A DNA stretch of 64,000 bases from Chryseobacterium shigense. Its GTDB lineage: Bacteria > Bacteroidota > Bacteroidia > Flavobacteriales > Weeksellaceae. The position numbers and the translations under genes are program-made. Below the pieces are notes generated by a model. It did not search any database and was not told the DNA's origin. It was given only the letters and a program-made list of their open reading frames with translations. The stretch is taken from the NCBI RefSeq assembly GCF_900156575.1, contig NZ_FTNY01000004.1, forward strand, positions 310,001-374,000, given 5' to 3'. Positions within the stretch are counted from its first letter, which is position 1. The number at the start of each line of letters is the position of its first letter. Positions 50,636 through 60,469 of this stretch are shown one piece after another.

Positions 50636-52585
50636 TTATTTTTTGATCAGGTTTCCTGCTTTCTGTCCATTCACTATGACAATATATACTCCTGAAAGGA
50701 TACCGGATGGAAGCTGAATATCTACTTTATTCAAACCGTCGATCATTTTGAATTTTTCAGAAATCTCTCTTTTTCCTGTAAGACTCACTACTTCTACCAA
50801 TCCTTTTCCTTCTTTTCCTTCAAACTCTACAGTGAACCTGTCGGTTGCCGGATTTGGACTGATGGTATACAGTGAAGCATCTGCTGCTGTCTTTCCCGCT
50901 GCCGAAGTACCACCACCAACACCTACTGCATTCCATGCATTGATCACCTGTGTTACTTCATTACTTCCGGCTCCGTATAAATCTGCAGCGGCCTGAAGTG
51001 AATAGGTTCTTGCATTAGCATAGGTAGAGGAAGAAGTAAGATAATTGGTCAGTGTTCTGTAAGCAATGGCTCCTGCTTTATCTATTCCTATTGCTGATAC
51101 ATTATAAGCAAAACCTTTATCATTAGTTCCGGTTCCTCCGGTTACTAATAAATAATACCAAAAATTAAGGACTCCTGAATTGGTGTGTACTCCACAATAA
51201 TCGTTGGATTGGCTTGGTGATGAACAACCTGACGTTGTCGTAGCTTTCCAGTAGGTTCCTAAATAAGTATCAGGCTGGCTATATGCGTTAGGATTGGCCA
51301 TATCTCTGATTACATAACTGAAATCTTCTCCCAGTTTCCAGCTAGCTTGTGTTGGTCTTGCCCAACGTTCTATTGTATTTCCAAAAATATCAGAAAACCC
51401 TTCATTTAAGGCTCCGGACTCTCTTTGATAAGCAAGGTTGGCTGTTTTAGTGGTCAGACCATGGGTAATCTCGTGTCCACAAACATCAAGAGCTGTTAAT
51501 GGTTTACCTCCGTTGGTAGAAGAACTTCCGTCTCCGTAAGTCATTCTGGAGCCATCCCAAAAGGCATTAAAATAATTGGTTGAGTAATGAACATAAGATT
51601 TTATAGCAAAATTGTTGTTATCTATGCTTTTTCTTCCAAATTTAGTATAATAATAATCTAAGGTCATTTCAGCTCCCCAATGCGCATCGGTAGCATATTG
51701 ATCTTTATTTGTATTGACATTATTCCAATTATTATCAGTATCCGTAAAATCTACGGCTGATGCATAGCTGGTCCCTTTTTTAAGGTTGTATGTTTCTACA
51801 GCCGTTCCACCGTTTCTTCCTGTTTCTCTTAGTCTATAACTTCCGTTATACGAGTCGGCAACAATAGATCTGTTTCCACTATACCCTGTGGTGGCCGTTC
51901 CCGGAGCATTCGTTTCATGGATCAAAGCATTTGTTCCTAAAACTTTAGCATCTTTAGCATCTACAAAAACATATTGTCTGCTTAATGGTTTTTCTGCATA
52001 GATATCAAATTTGTAGGCAAGCTTGAGATCTCCCATTTTTTCATCAGAAGGATCCGAATAGTACACCAATTCTCCTTTTGGAGCAAAACTTGCCGTCGTA
52101 TTTTTAGATTCATTTTTAATGAATGCTTCTTCTTCTTTATTCTGCCATTTATAGGAATCAGCGCCTACAAAAGACAAAGCACTCTGCAAAGCTGTACTTT
52201 CAGAAATATTTGCTTTTTTCTCTGCTGTTGCAGGTTCTTTAAGGATCCATTTTCCAGTTTCTCCTATAATTTTCCCGCCTTTGGTTTGGACAGCCATCAT
52301 TCCGTACTCTACCGGAATTCCATTAATAGTCTGTTGAAATCTGTGAGTTTCAAAACCCAACTGATCTTTTTCTGATCCCAGTTTACGTGCCTGTCCGGGT
52401 GAAAGTCTCTGGGACGTTTCATCAAATAAAACAGGCTCACCTTTAAAAGCAGGACCGTTCTTATCAAATCTCAAAAATTCTGCATGAAGTCCGCTTTTAC
52501 CCGGAACTACTTTTGATGGAGTTTCTTGTCCAAAAGCAAAGGAGCAAGCTGCAACGCTTACTACCAGAATAAATTTCGTTTTCAT
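50636..52585 (-). CDS. M4-family (thermolysin-like) metalloprotease with T9SS sorting tail
   Basis: A 649-residue secreted zinc protease. A signal peptide (ends FAFGQ) and an FTP/PepSY-type propeptide (about 25-215) precede the M4 catalytic domain. The zinc site is HEITHGLTTKTANLAYQRES with the third ligand Glu in ESGALNEGFSDIFG. The C-terminal M4 domain has YCGVHTNSGVLNFWYYLL with the His that stabilises the transition state, and AIAYRTLTNYL. A T9SS type A tail (about 575-649; ISPNPATDRFTVEFEG ... GNLIKK) ends the protein. It probably digests extracellular protein for nutrition. Confidence 0.95.
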   Translation of the reverse strand: MKTKFILVVSVAACSFAFGQETPSKVVPGKSGLHAEFLRFDKNGPAFKGEPVLFDETSQRLSPGQARKLGSEKDQLGFETHRFQQTINGIPVEYGMMAVQTKGGKIIGETGKWILKEPATAEKKANISESTALQSALSFVGADSYKWQNKEEEAFIKNESKNTTASFAPKGELVYYSDPSDEKMGDLKLAYKFDIYAEKPLSRQYVFVDAKDAKVLGTNALIHETNAPGTATTGYSGNRSIVADSYNGSYRLRETGRNGGTAVETYNLKKGTSYASAVDFTDTDNNWNNVNTNKDQYATDAHWGAEMTLDYYYTKFGRKSIDNNNFAIKSYVHYSTNYFNAFWDGSRMTYGDGSSSTNGGKPLTALDVCGHEITHGLTTKTANLAYQRESGALNEGFSDIFGNTIERWARPTQASWKLGEDFSYVIRDMANPNAYSQPDTYLGTYWKATTTSGCSSPSQSNDYCGVHTNSGVLNFWYYLLVTGGTGTNDKGFAYNVSAIGIDKAGAIAYRTLTNYLTSSSTYANARTYSLQAAADLYGAGSNEVTQVINAWNAVGVGGGTSAAGKTAADASLYTISPNPATDRFTVEFEGKEGKGLVEVVSLTGKREISEKFKMIDGLNKVDIQLPSGILSGVYIVIVNGQKAGNLIKK

Positions 52586-52986
52586 AATAATATTTGTTAA
52601 AATTTTAAAACTAATTTAGAAATTATTCACAATAAAATGATAAAATAAATAAACAAATAATAAGTAAATTAAAATATGAATACATAAAATTTAATCATCA
52701 TTTTTCCCAAAAAGATCATTAATTAAAAATAATTTAATTAAAATAAACAACAATCATTAAAATTTTTAAACACAAATCAATTAATTGTGAATTAATTTTT
52801 CACTATGCAATGCATCATACATAATTACTTACCAAAACCTTAGCTTTCGCGGTAAATCATTTATTCATCATTGTTTCAAAAAAAAAACCATCTCTTACGA
52901 AATGGTTCCCCTGTATAGTATTTAATCTATTTATTTTTTATTATTCTACGAATATTTTTTATAAAAAGCGTCCATTTTACCCCAAA
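52586..52986. other. AT-rich intergenic region
   Basis: This 401-base gap upstream of the M4 protease gene is extremely AT-rich and holds no ORF. The only clear structure is the terminator at 52878-52907, which serves the T9SS plug gene upstream on the minus strand. Confidence 0.55.
52878..52907 (-). terminator. Rho-independent terminator after the T9SS plug gene
   Basis: On the minus strand AACCAT and ATGGTT form a stem with two more inner pairs, followed by a run of ten T. It lies about 80 bases past the stop at 52987. Confidence 0.7.
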
Positions 52987-54201
52987 TTATTTCCCAATCG
53001 GTGTTCTGAATTCACCATATCCCATCAATCCGTCATAATTACGTCCGAACGGAGCATAATATAAAAACGCCTGATACAGGTTTTCCGTCTGCCAGAAATT
53101 ACCGTTGATCTCTCCGAAATTCAGTGATCCGTCGCCTTCTTTGGTTGCAAGAATGTAGTTGTAGAAACCTTGTTTTAGAAATATTCTGGCTACATATCTT
53201 TTGTTGGCTGCATCATACTGCATCAGATTTTCTTTACTTGCCTGAAAATTATTAAAACCACCCATCACATAGATTTCTTTATCCACAGGATCGGAGTCTA
53301 AAGAAAAATAGACCCAAGAATAATCAGCTTCTCTCTCTGCATTTCTTTCCAGTCCCAGATCATTTCGTCTGTAATACCATGCGCCATTCACATCCGGCTG
53401 GTATTGATAATTGAGAGGAAAAGCCCATACCGGATGCAGATAGGTCTGATTAACCCCATCCTTCAGTTCCGTAGCTCTCACCATATCTGCGGCCATATTC
53501 ATATTCTTGTTATCAAAATAATAGAATTCGTTATTGCCCGGAAATGCTAAATTCATCTGCTGAAAAAGCAGCTGATTGCCTAAGGTAGCACTTGGCTTAA
53601 GATTATTGACCACGACATTAGGATTGTTGTTCTGCATCACATTCAAAGTCATAGAATTGACATTAGAAGAAAGATCTCCTGCTTTTGAAGTGGCTTTAAC
53701 TTCTACTCGCTGGTTGATATTAGGTCTTTTAGCATCTGCAATTCTTGAAATATTTAAAGCAATATTGGCAGCATCTTCTACGAGATAGAACCGTTTTTTG
53801 AAAAGCGGTCGGTCTGCCGAATCTTTATAAACAATCAGCTCAAAATTCCCGGAAATTTTCGGCTGAATTTTATCATTCGGAAATGTAAGTTTATAGTGGG
53901 TATAAGGCTGTAAGGTATTAAAAGAATATTGAAACTGATCTAAAAGTCCGTTGAGACTTCCTGTTGCAATTTCTGTAAAGAACAGGTTATCATCATTCCA
54001 GTTTCTGTCATAATGTTTAATGGTGTATCTGTAGATTTCACTGGCATTGGTAAGGTCATCAAAGCTTAAAACCAGCTGTTCTCCAAACTTAATCACAGGA
54101 GTTGCATCGTTTGTCTGCGGGTTAAAAAGCTGGATACTCTGGATATTTTGTCCAAAAACCAGTCCGCCCAAAGAAAGTAAAAGTATTCGCAAAGTTTTCA
54201 T
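52987..54201 (-). CDS. Type IX secretion system plug protein (DUF5103)
   Basis: A 404-residue exported protein with a signal peptide ending at GLVFGQ. DUF5103 features: IQSIQLFNPQTNDATPVIKF at the start, YTIKHYDRNWNDDNLFFTEI, NKRFYLVEDAANIALNISRI-like strands mid-protein, and a closing domain with GGFNNFQASKENLMQYDAAN and GFYNYILATKEG. In flavobacteria this protein plugs the giant SprA translocon when no cargo is in transit. It lies close to a T9SS cargo gene (M4 protease). Confidence 0.9.
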   Translation of the reverse strand: MKTLRILLLSLGGLVFGQNIQSIQLFNPQTNDATPVIKFGEQLVLSFDDLTNASEIYRYTIKHYDRNWNDDNLFFTEIATGSLNGLLDQFQYSFNTLQPYTHYKLTFPNDKIQPKISGNFELIVYKDSADRPLFKKRFYLVEDAANIALNISRIADAKRPNINQRVEVKATSKAGDLSSNVNSMTLNVMQNNNPNVVVNNLKPSATLGNQLLFQQMNLAFPGNNEFYYFDNKNMNMAADMVRATELKDGVNQTYLHPVWAFPLNYQYQPDVNGAWYYRRNDLGLERNAEREADYSWVYFSLDSDPVDKEIYVMGGFNNFQASKENLMQYDAANKRYVARIFLKQGFYNYILATKEGDGSLNFGEINGNFWQTENLYQAFLYYAPFGRNYDGLMGYGEFRTPIGK

Positions 54202-54270
54202 TATGACGAAGATAACGAAAAATCGGGATTTTCTTAATATTATCGTATTTTTGAAATAAAAAAATCAGTT

Positions 54271-54909
54271 ATGCTTCAGATCCAAGGCTTCGTATTTAAT
54301 TTTGCCAGCGAAAACACGTACATCCTTTACAACGAAAATAAAAATGCCTGGCTGATCGATCCGGGAAATATGAATGAGCAGGAAACCCAGGCGATTGAAA
54401 GCTTTATTTCTGACAACGGACTGAAGATCGAAAAGATCCTTTTGACTCATGCTCATATCGATCATGTTCTTGGTTTGCAGTGGGCTTTTGATACTTTCAA
54501 GGTTCCTGTACATATGCATCAGGACGATCAGGAAGTTCTGGATATGCTTCAGGCCAGCGGAATGAGATTTGGATTCCCGGTAGATCCTGTAAAAGCAGAC
54601 ATTACCTACATCAGTGAAGGCGAAGTTCTTGAACTGGACGGAGAACAGTTTAAAATTTACCATGTTCCGGGACATTCTCCGGGAAGTGTCGTTTATCATA
54701 ATGAAACCCAGAAATTCATGATCTCAGGCGATGTTCTTTTCGAAGGCAGTATCGGAAGAACGGATCTTTACAAAGGAAACCATGATTTACTGATCGATGG
54801 AATCACCCATAAATTATTTATTCTGGATGACGAAACCCAGGTTTTTTCAGGTCACGGCAATCCTACGACAATCGGATTTGAGAAGCAGTATAATCCTTTC
54901 TTTAAGTAA
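54271..54909 (+). CDS. MBL-fold hydrolase (glyoxalase II-like)
   Basis: A 212-residue zinc hydrolase of the metallo-beta-lactamase fold. Metal ligands show as HAHIDH (THAHIDHVLG), the third His in HVPGHSPGSVVYH, Asp in MISGDVLFEGSIGRTD, and the last His in FSGHGNPTTIGFEKQYNP. It is shorter than true glyoxalase II and lacks its C-terminal glutathione-binding domain, so the substrate is uncertain. It diverges from the plug gene with 69 bases between. Confidence 0.93.
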   Translation: MLQIQGFVFNFASENTYILYNENKNAWLIDPGNMNEQETQAIESFISDNGLKIEKILLTHAHIDHVLGLQWAFDTFKVPVHMHQDDQEVLDMLQASGMRFGFPVDPVKADITYISEGEVLELDGEQFKIYHVPGHSPGSVVYHNETQKFMISGDVLFEGSIGRTDLYKGNHDLLIDGITHKLFILDDETQVFSGHGNPTTIGFEKQYNPFFK

Positions 54910-54990
54910 ATTCGAGTTGGAGAGTTGCTGGTTGACAGTTGCTAGTTCGAACCGCCAATCCCGCATCCCGGAAATTTATGAGTTGCTGAA

Positions 54991-55019
54991 ATTCACCATT
55001 CACTTGCGAAGCAAAATTC
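54991..55019 (-). repeat. Dispersed 29-base intergenic repeat, copy B
   Basis: On the minus strand this matches the copy at 39319-39347 at 28 of 29 bases; a tandem-like second part (AATTCACCATT) continues to 55025. It sits in a repeat-rich, gene-free gap (54910-55100). Confidence 0.65.
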
Positions 55020-55103
55020 ACCATTGAAATTTTCGAATCTCAGTCTCTTCTCTAACATTTAAAATCGTGATTCCTGGCTCTTGCCTCTTTTCAATAAAAA
55101 AAT

Positions 55104-55137
55104 AAAAACCGCCAGAAAATATCCTGACGGTTTTTTT
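55104..55137. terminator. Rho-independent terminator after the trehalose-locus TonB receptor
   Basis: AAAACCG-CCAG and CTG-CGGTTTT form a stem with one mismatch and a short loop; both outer flanks are A or T runs, so it may work in either direction. It lies about 20 bases past the receptor stop at 55159. Confidence 0.75.
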
Positions 55138-55158
55138 ATGAAGAAAATAAATATAAGT

Positions 55159-57615
55159 TTAAAAATCCAGTGTGATGGATGCTCTTGCAGCAGCGCCCAT
55201 AATGGGTCTTGCCATTCTGATATTCGTTCCCGGGGTAATCTGGGATCTTGGATCTCCTTCTGTAATACCAATGGTGTTAAAGATATTCGTTCCGTCTACT
55301 GCAAAACGTATTTTCCCTAACTGATAAGACATTCCGGCACCCATTTCAGTGAATGAAGGCAGAACATTATCTTCCGTATTTCCTTCGTTCTGGAAACGTT
55401 TCCCGTAATAGTTCATGCTTACGTAAGCTCTCCATTCTTTAGTGATATTCACTGCAGGAGAGATATTGAAGTAGAACTTAGGCATTCTTCTTACGGTGTT
55501 TCCATCATAGTCAAAAGGAGTTCCGTCTGCATTTTTCCCTACAAAATCTTTGTATTTGGGATTTTGGATCGTCCCGTTGAAAGTCACTTCAAGGATATTA
55601 TTGAACAGTCTTGTGTATCCTTCGATTTCTACCCCGAAATTCGTTGTATTAGCAAATTTATTTTCTGAAGTCCCGTCTGAGAAGACATCAGTAAATGAAA
55701 GATTTTTAAGGGTAGAATAGAAAGGAATAATTCCGATATCGAAAGTACGTGAATAATATTTGTATCCTACTTCAAGCTGATTGGTATCAACCGCTTTGAT
55801 AGCGCTCAGATCCGACATATTATTATAGTAAGCTTCTTCATTTGGAGATCTGAAACCATGAGAGAAACGCGCATATACTGCATTTCCTTTGTTAAGCTTA
55901 TAATTCGCCGCCAATGTATAAGATACTTTATTGATATCATAGTTCCAGTAGGTATACTTATTACCCAGCACCGCCATATTATCATCTGCTGTAGTCGTCA
56001 CAAAACTGTGGGTTCCGTCAGTCGTTAAACCAGAGTTATTGAGATTCGCTGTTGTTGTATTGACTCCATATCCTTTATAGTAATCACGGCTGTAACGCAT
56101 TCCTCCGTTAAGACTTAAAGCATCTGTTACATTATAATCTAAATTCAGATAAACATCATTAAGACTTCCCTGGATCTGTGAATCTCTGATCAGAAAAGAC
56201 ATATCTTTCACCCCATTATAGGTCTGAGAATATCCTGCACCTGAAGGGCTTATCGATGGATTGACCAGGTTTAAAAGCGCTGGCCTGTCTGAAGCTGTCG
56301 CTAAAACATTACTCCAGTTCCAATATTGATGAGATTTCCAGTTGGACTTATAGAAACCTGCTGTCACCCTTCCTTTATCAAATTTATAATTCAACTGTAA
56401 ATCATTAACGAAATTATTCATCTGCTTATCAATCGCCCAGAATCCTAATTTCTGTATATACTGCGGATTCACTACCGAGCCATTGCTCACCAAAGAATAC
56501 TGATAATTGCTCATTCCCAAACCACCCTCACTGACAGGTTTAGTCGCATAATCGGAAGCCAGTTTAGGAGCCCCTGCAGGGAACATTCCCGTATATTCCA
56601 TATTGATATTGGTGTATCTCGTCTTGTTCAGGACGCTGAAATTATTTCCAAGATCATATTTAAATTCTGCGCCCAGCACATCTACTTTTGGGTGAATTCC
56701 ATTTTCAAGATCTCTCTTAAAAAATCCGCCGCCGGCCTGTGGAATATTAAGCTGACTTACTCCTCTGTAGCTGTAGGTTCCATAGTTTGCATTAAAACCA
56801 GGAAATTCTTTAAGATCATTTCCATCTTGTAATAAAGGAATCGGAAGGTAGAATGTATTCCTGTCATCCAGTTTTTTATAATACACTTTAGCATATCCTT
56901 TATCAAAGACATACTTAAGATTCATTCTGATCTGTCCCCCATTGTTGGCTCTGAATCCGGTTTTTCTGATTCCATTATCGGTTCTGTAGAACCCTCCGAC
57001 ATTGAAGAATAGTTTATCCTTCACCAAAGCCCCGCCTAAATTCATATCGGTACGCATCAATCCGTACGTACTGGTTTCCAGTTTAGCCGTTCCTTTAAAG
57101 TCATTGCTTCCTTCTTTGGTAATAAAGTTGATCAAACCTCCCGGAGAATTGTTCGCGTAAATGGAACCTGAACCTCCTCTCAGAGCTTCCAGACGGCTCA
57201 CCGAATTATCTACCCGGAAAAAATTATCTGCATTGGCAAACTGAAGGGCTCCGTCTTCAAAAACCGGAAGTCCGTCCTCCTGAACCTGTACAAATTCGTA
57301 CGCTCCTGCGGAAGGAATACCTCTGGCAAAAAGGTTATTTCCTACTTCTCCACCGGAAGTTTCCACAGCAAACCCCGGGACCCTCTGTAAAAGAGCGGCA
57401 GCACTAATGGGATTCTGCTTCTGGATCTCTTTTGCACTAAACGTAGAAATCGCGGTGCTGGATTCTATTTTCTTTTTTGGACCGGAGTTCCCGGTAATAA
57501 CGATCTGGTCTATAGAAGACGTCTTGATGCTATCCTGTGGAGTTTCCTGGGCATACGCGTTGTTAAAATAAAGCGTCGCGGTGGCAGCCATTAAAAAGAT
57601 CGATTTTTTTTTCAT
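55159..57615 (-). CDS. TonB-dependent receptor (FecA-like), probable trehalose/maltodextrin uptake
   Basis: An 818-residue receptor with a signal peptide (ends NAYAQ), no carboxypeptidase-like N-domain, and a TonB-box-like DQIVITGNSG. The plug domain (about 45-160) has STFSAKEIQKQNPISAAALL, RLEALRGGSGSIYANNSPGG and LINFITKEG; the barrel ends RASITLDF. The layout is FecA/siderophore-like, not SusC-like, and no SusD gene is adjacent. It lies 20 bases after the trehalase gene in the same direction, so a sugar cargo is inferred from neighbours alone. Confidence 0.88.
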   Translation of the reverse strand: MKKKSIFLMAATATLYFNNAYAQETPQDSIKTSSIDQIVITGNSGPKKKIESSTAISTFSAKEIQKQNPISAAALLQRVPGFAVETSGGEVGNNLFARGIPSAGAYEFVQVQEDGLPVFEDGALQFANADNFFRVDNSVSRLEALRGGSGSIYANNSPGGLINFITKEGSNDFKGTAKLETSTYGLMRTDMNLGGALVKDKLFFNVGGFYRTDNGIRKTGFRANNGGQIRMNLKYVFDKGYAKVYYKKLDDRNTFYLPIPLLQDGNDLKEFPGFNANYGTYSYRGVSQLNIPQAGGGFFKRDLENGIHPKVDVLGAEFKYDLGNNFSVLNKTRYTNINMEYTGMFPAGAPKLASDYATKPVSEGGLGMSNYQYSLVSNGSVVNPQYIQKLGFWAIDKQMNNFVNDLQLNYKFDKGRVTAGFYKSNWKSHQYWNWSNVLATASDRPALLNLVNPSISPSGAGYSQTYNGVKDMSFLIRDSQIQGSLNDVYLNLDYNVTDALSLNGGMRYSRDYYKGYGVNTTTANLNNSGLTTDGTHSFVTTTADDNMAVLGNKYTYWNYDINKVSYTLAANYKLNKGNAVYARFSHGFRSPNEEAYYNNMSDLSAIKAVDTNQLEVGYKYYSRTFDIGIIPFYSTLKNLSFTDVFSDGTSENKFANTTNFGVEIEGYTRLFNNILEVTFNGTIQNPKYKDFVGKNADGTPFDYDGNTVRRMPKFYFNISPAVNITKEWRAYVSMNYYGKRFQNEGNTEDNVLPSFTEMGAGMSYQLGKIRFAVDGTNIFNTIGITEGDPRSQITPGTNIRMARPIMGAAARASITLDF

Positions 57616-57635
57616 AGCATATGATTTTTATAGAG

Positions 57636-59114
57636 TTAGTTTTGTTTTAATTTGAGATAGACCCCGTTCGTCCATCCGAATCCGTCCTGATTCGGGTATT
57701 CTCCGCCTCCCGCAATGGTTTCAGTGTCTAACGCGTTATATTTTTCCATTAATTTTCCGGTGTTGCTGTAGACCCTTTCTACATTTTTGCACCAGTTGCT
57801 TTTTATTTCCTCAGCCAGTTCATCGAAACCATAATTCTTCATGGCTTTAAAGCCTAACCATTGGTAGGGCGCCCATGCATTCGGAAGATCCCATTGCTGA
57901 CCGGTTTTTTTTGTGGTGGTGACAAGCCCTCCCTGATACAGGAACTTTTCCGCAATATTTTTAGCCACAGACTCTGCCTGTTTCTGATCTGCCAGTCCTA
58001 AAAATAATGGGTAAAGAGCAGCGATATGTTCAGACGGTGTAGTGGTGTGTTTTTTTAAGTGATAATCTTTATAAAATTCCGTCTTTTCATCCCAAAAGTA
58101 GGTGTCGATCATCTGCCTGCGTACGGCTGCTCTTTGAGTAAAATAATTTTCTTTTTCTGCCAGATTCAGAAGCCCTGATGATGTTGCAAGTGTTTTCTCC
58201 AAATGCCATAAAAGGCTGTTCAGATCCACTTCTGCAATATTCAGTGTTTCTATTGTCTGTATATGTTCTCCGTCTGCAAACCATCTGCTGGAAAAATCCC
58301 AGCCTGATTCGCAGGCACTTCTAATATTTCTGTAAAATTCCTCTCCCGTATTTTCACTGTCTTCAATATCGATAAGATAACTTTCAGGACGCGGTGTATT
58401 GTCTGCATCGTAGTAGCGGTTCAGGAGATCTCCGTTTTTGGTTCTGGCTATTCTCTTCACGCTGGAATCATTATCCAGACTCTCCTCACCATTCATCCAG
58501 AAGGCATATTCTTTTTCTAAAGTATCATGATACCGGGTATAAATTTTTTCGTCGGGTGTGGTTTCAAAAATAAGATCCAGCATCAGCGAAAAGTAAGGTG
58601 GTTGTGAACGGCTCAGAAAATGAGTTCTGCTCGCATTGGGAACAAAACCAACATTCTGAATTAAATAAGAACAGTTTTCAACAATATTTTCCATCATTTC
58701 TGTTCTTCCCGATGCCTGCAGTCCGAGCATAATAAAGTAGCTGTCCCAATAGAAAAACTCGTTGAAACGGCCTCCCGGTACAATATAAGGCTTCGGAAGC
58801 TTCAACAGCGTTCCTTTTTCCTCATAAGCAGTGCGGGTCAATTCATCCCAAAGCTTTTCGATATGCTGCTCAATGGGCAGATGATCTTCCCGACGGATTG
58901 AAATTTTCGCTCCCAGAAAGTCGAAATTTGCCATTACAAAATCTTTCAGATTAAATCCTTCAATCCCCTTTTTCTTTTCATATTCCGCATTGATCTCCGA
59001 AACAGGGAACAAGGGAACGGCATCGGTCATCATTTTTTGGTCTTCAAAGATCTTTGCTCTTTGTACATCATCAAAAAGAGTCTGAATTTCGTTTATGTAA
59101 AACTGTTTATTCAT
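57636..59114 (-). CDS. treF: Trehalase (GH37)
   Basis: A 492-residue GH37 enzyme splitting trehalose into two glucoses. Both family signatures are present: PGGRFNEFFYWDSYFIMLGL (signature 1) and QWDLPNAWAPYQWLGFKAM (signature 2), with a Gly-rich GGGEYPNQDGFGWTNGV end. There is no signal peptide, so it acts in the cytoplasm, consistent with an inner-membrane transporter next to it. It is 2 bases after the MFS gene and 20 bases before the TonB receptor gene: one operon. Confidence 0.93.
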   Translation of the reverse strand: MNKQFYINEIQTLFDDVQRAKIFEDQKMMTDAVPLFPVSEINAEYEKKKGIEGFNLKDFVMANFDFLGAKISIRREDHLPIEQHIEKLWDELTRTAYEEKGTLLKLPKPYIVPGGRFNEFFYWDSYFIMLGLQASGRTEMMENIVENCSYLIQNVGFVPNASRTHFLSRSQPPYFSLMLDLIFETTPDEKIYTRYHDTLEKEYAFWMNGEESLDNDSSVKRIARTKNGDLLNRYYDADNTPRPESYLIDIEDSENTGEEFYRNIRSACESGWDFSSRWFADGEHIQTIETLNIAEVDLNSLLWHLEKTLATSSGLLNLAEKENYFTQRAAVRRQMIDTYFWDEKTEFYKDYHLKKHTTTPSEHIAALYPLFLGLADQKQAESVAKNIAEKFLYQGGLVTTTKKTGQQWDLPNAWAPYQWLGFKAMKNYGFDELAEEIKSNWCKNVERVYSNTGKLMEKYNALDTETIAGGGEYPNQDGFGWTNGVYLKLKQN

Positions 59115-59116
59115 TA

Positions 59117-60346
59117 TTATTTCTTAGGATTTATTTTTAATTTATTCATGAAAATGGCTGAAATGATCAGCAGTGAAAGCGGTATCAATGAAAGATAAAA
59201 CGCCTGCTGCCCACTGAATTCCTGAAAGACAAAACCTGTGATCATAGAACCGATGGTGCCTCCGATTGCCGAAAAAACAACAATCAATCCGGACATAGCA
59301 CTGTGCAAATATTTTGGAATGGATGCCAGGATCACAGAATTGATGCTTGGATAAATAGGGGCCAGCAAACCTCCCATCAGCGGAAATAAATACACAACAA
59401 GAGGTGCGTTAAACCAGCCTGTCCCTTCATCAATCTGGACATTGTGGGTTAATGGTAAAACTAAAACAATACTAATCGCAAAGCCGACTACACAAAAAGA
59501 AACCACATAGATCCAGCTGAATTTCTTAGAGAAAAAGCCTGATAAAAATCGTCCCAGTGCAAAAGCTCCGGCTAAAACTGCTCCGGCCTGAATACTCATA
59601 GAAGTCGGAAGTTTTAAAATTTCTTTATAAAAAGTGGGCGTCCAGGTCTGAAAACTCTGTTCTACCAGTACAAACAAAAAGGCGCACAAGAGGAAAAACA
59701 ATACTTTTTTATAACTGAACAGGCTGATACTGTTTTTCAGATCGCCTAACCAATCGGTTTTCTCACTTCTGGCTTCGCTTTCATTCAATTTTGAAAAAAA
59801 CAGGAACAAAAATGACAATGCTGAAACAGCTCCCAAAACCCAATATACGTTCAGCCATTGGGTAGATTTTGGATTATGATCATCAATAAACAAACTGAAA
59901 AGTACATTTCCTGCCAATACCCCTATCATAAAAAAACCTTCCAGAAAGCCCATAAAGCTTGAATGCTCCTTATCTGTATCCGTCACAAGACCAATAGAAG
60001 TGAAAACTGAGATTTTTATTAAGGCAAATGAAATTCCTACAATGGCAAATAACAATTTGAAAAACCAGAAATCATCGGCAAAAGGCATGACAAAACACAT
60101 GCAGCTCACCAGAAAAAGCCCGATAAGCATTGAATTTTTGATCCCTATTTTGGGGAGAAATGATGCCAGAATAAAGGAACATAGGGCAATCGGAAGATCT
60201 TTAAAACCTTCCAGAATACTGGCTGAAGATTTTGAGATTCCGAAGTTCTGCTGTACCTGCAGAATAACTGTGCCCACGGAATTCAAAAGAATCGCGAAAA
60301 CAAAATAATTTAAAAATAATACCGCTTTAATATTGAAATTTTTCAT
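59117..60346 (-). CDS. MFS transporter, probable sugar (trehalose) importer
   Basis: About 409 residues with 12 membrane segments. The ATG at 60346 is preferred (MKNFNIKAVLFLNYFVFAIL); ATGs 3 and 13 codons upstream are possible. It resembles the FucP/fucose-type MFS subgroup: KIGIKNSMLIGLFLVSCMCF, GFLEGFFMIGVLAGNVLFSL, GRFLSGFFSKKFSWIY, LMGGLLAPIYPSINSVILAS. It shares the operon with trehalase, which makes trehalose or a related disaccharide the likely cargo. The divergent AraC-type regulator is a natural candidate controller. Confidence 0.88.
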   Translation of the reverse strand: MKNFNIKAVLFLNYFVFAILLNSVGTVILQVQQNFGISKSSASILEGFKDLPIALCSFILASFLPKIGIKNSMLIGLFLVSCMCFVMPFADDFWFFKLLFAIVGISFALIKISVFTSIGLVTDTDKEHSSFMGFLEGFFMIGVLAGNVLFSLFIDDHNPKSTQWLNVYWVLGAVSALSFLFLFFSKLNESEARSEKTDWLGDLKNSISLFSYKKVLFFLLCAFLFVLVEQSFQTWTPTFYKEILKLPTSMSIQAGAVLAGAFALGRFLSGFFSKKFSWIYVVSFCVVGFAISIVLVLPLTHNVQIDEGTGWFNAPLVVYLFPLMGGLLAPIYPSINSVILASIPKYLHSAMSGLIVVFSAIGGTIGSMITGFVFQEFSGQQAFYLSLIPLSLLIISAIFMNKLKINPKK

Positions 60347-60422
60347 GGAGATCATTTCTTGTCGGCTAAGATAGAAGCATTTCACTTAACATTAATTTAA
60401 CACAATAAATCAATATTTGAAC

Positions 60423-60434
60423 TATATTAATATA
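60423..60434. promoter_or_regulatory. Perfect 12-base palindrome between AraC gene and MFS gene
   Basis: TATATTAATATA lies in the divergent promoter region between the trehalose operon and its AraC-type regulator. It could be an operator, but such AT palindromes arise by chance in AT-rich DNA. Confidence 0.25.
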
Positions 60435-60469
60435 ATTAGTATTTTTATTGATTAAATACGATTAATGAG

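Noticed and set aside
54940..54960. GTTCGAACC resembling a tRNA T-arm
   Set aside because: No acceptor stem or anticodon arm can be formed around it; it lies in repeat-like intergenic DNA.
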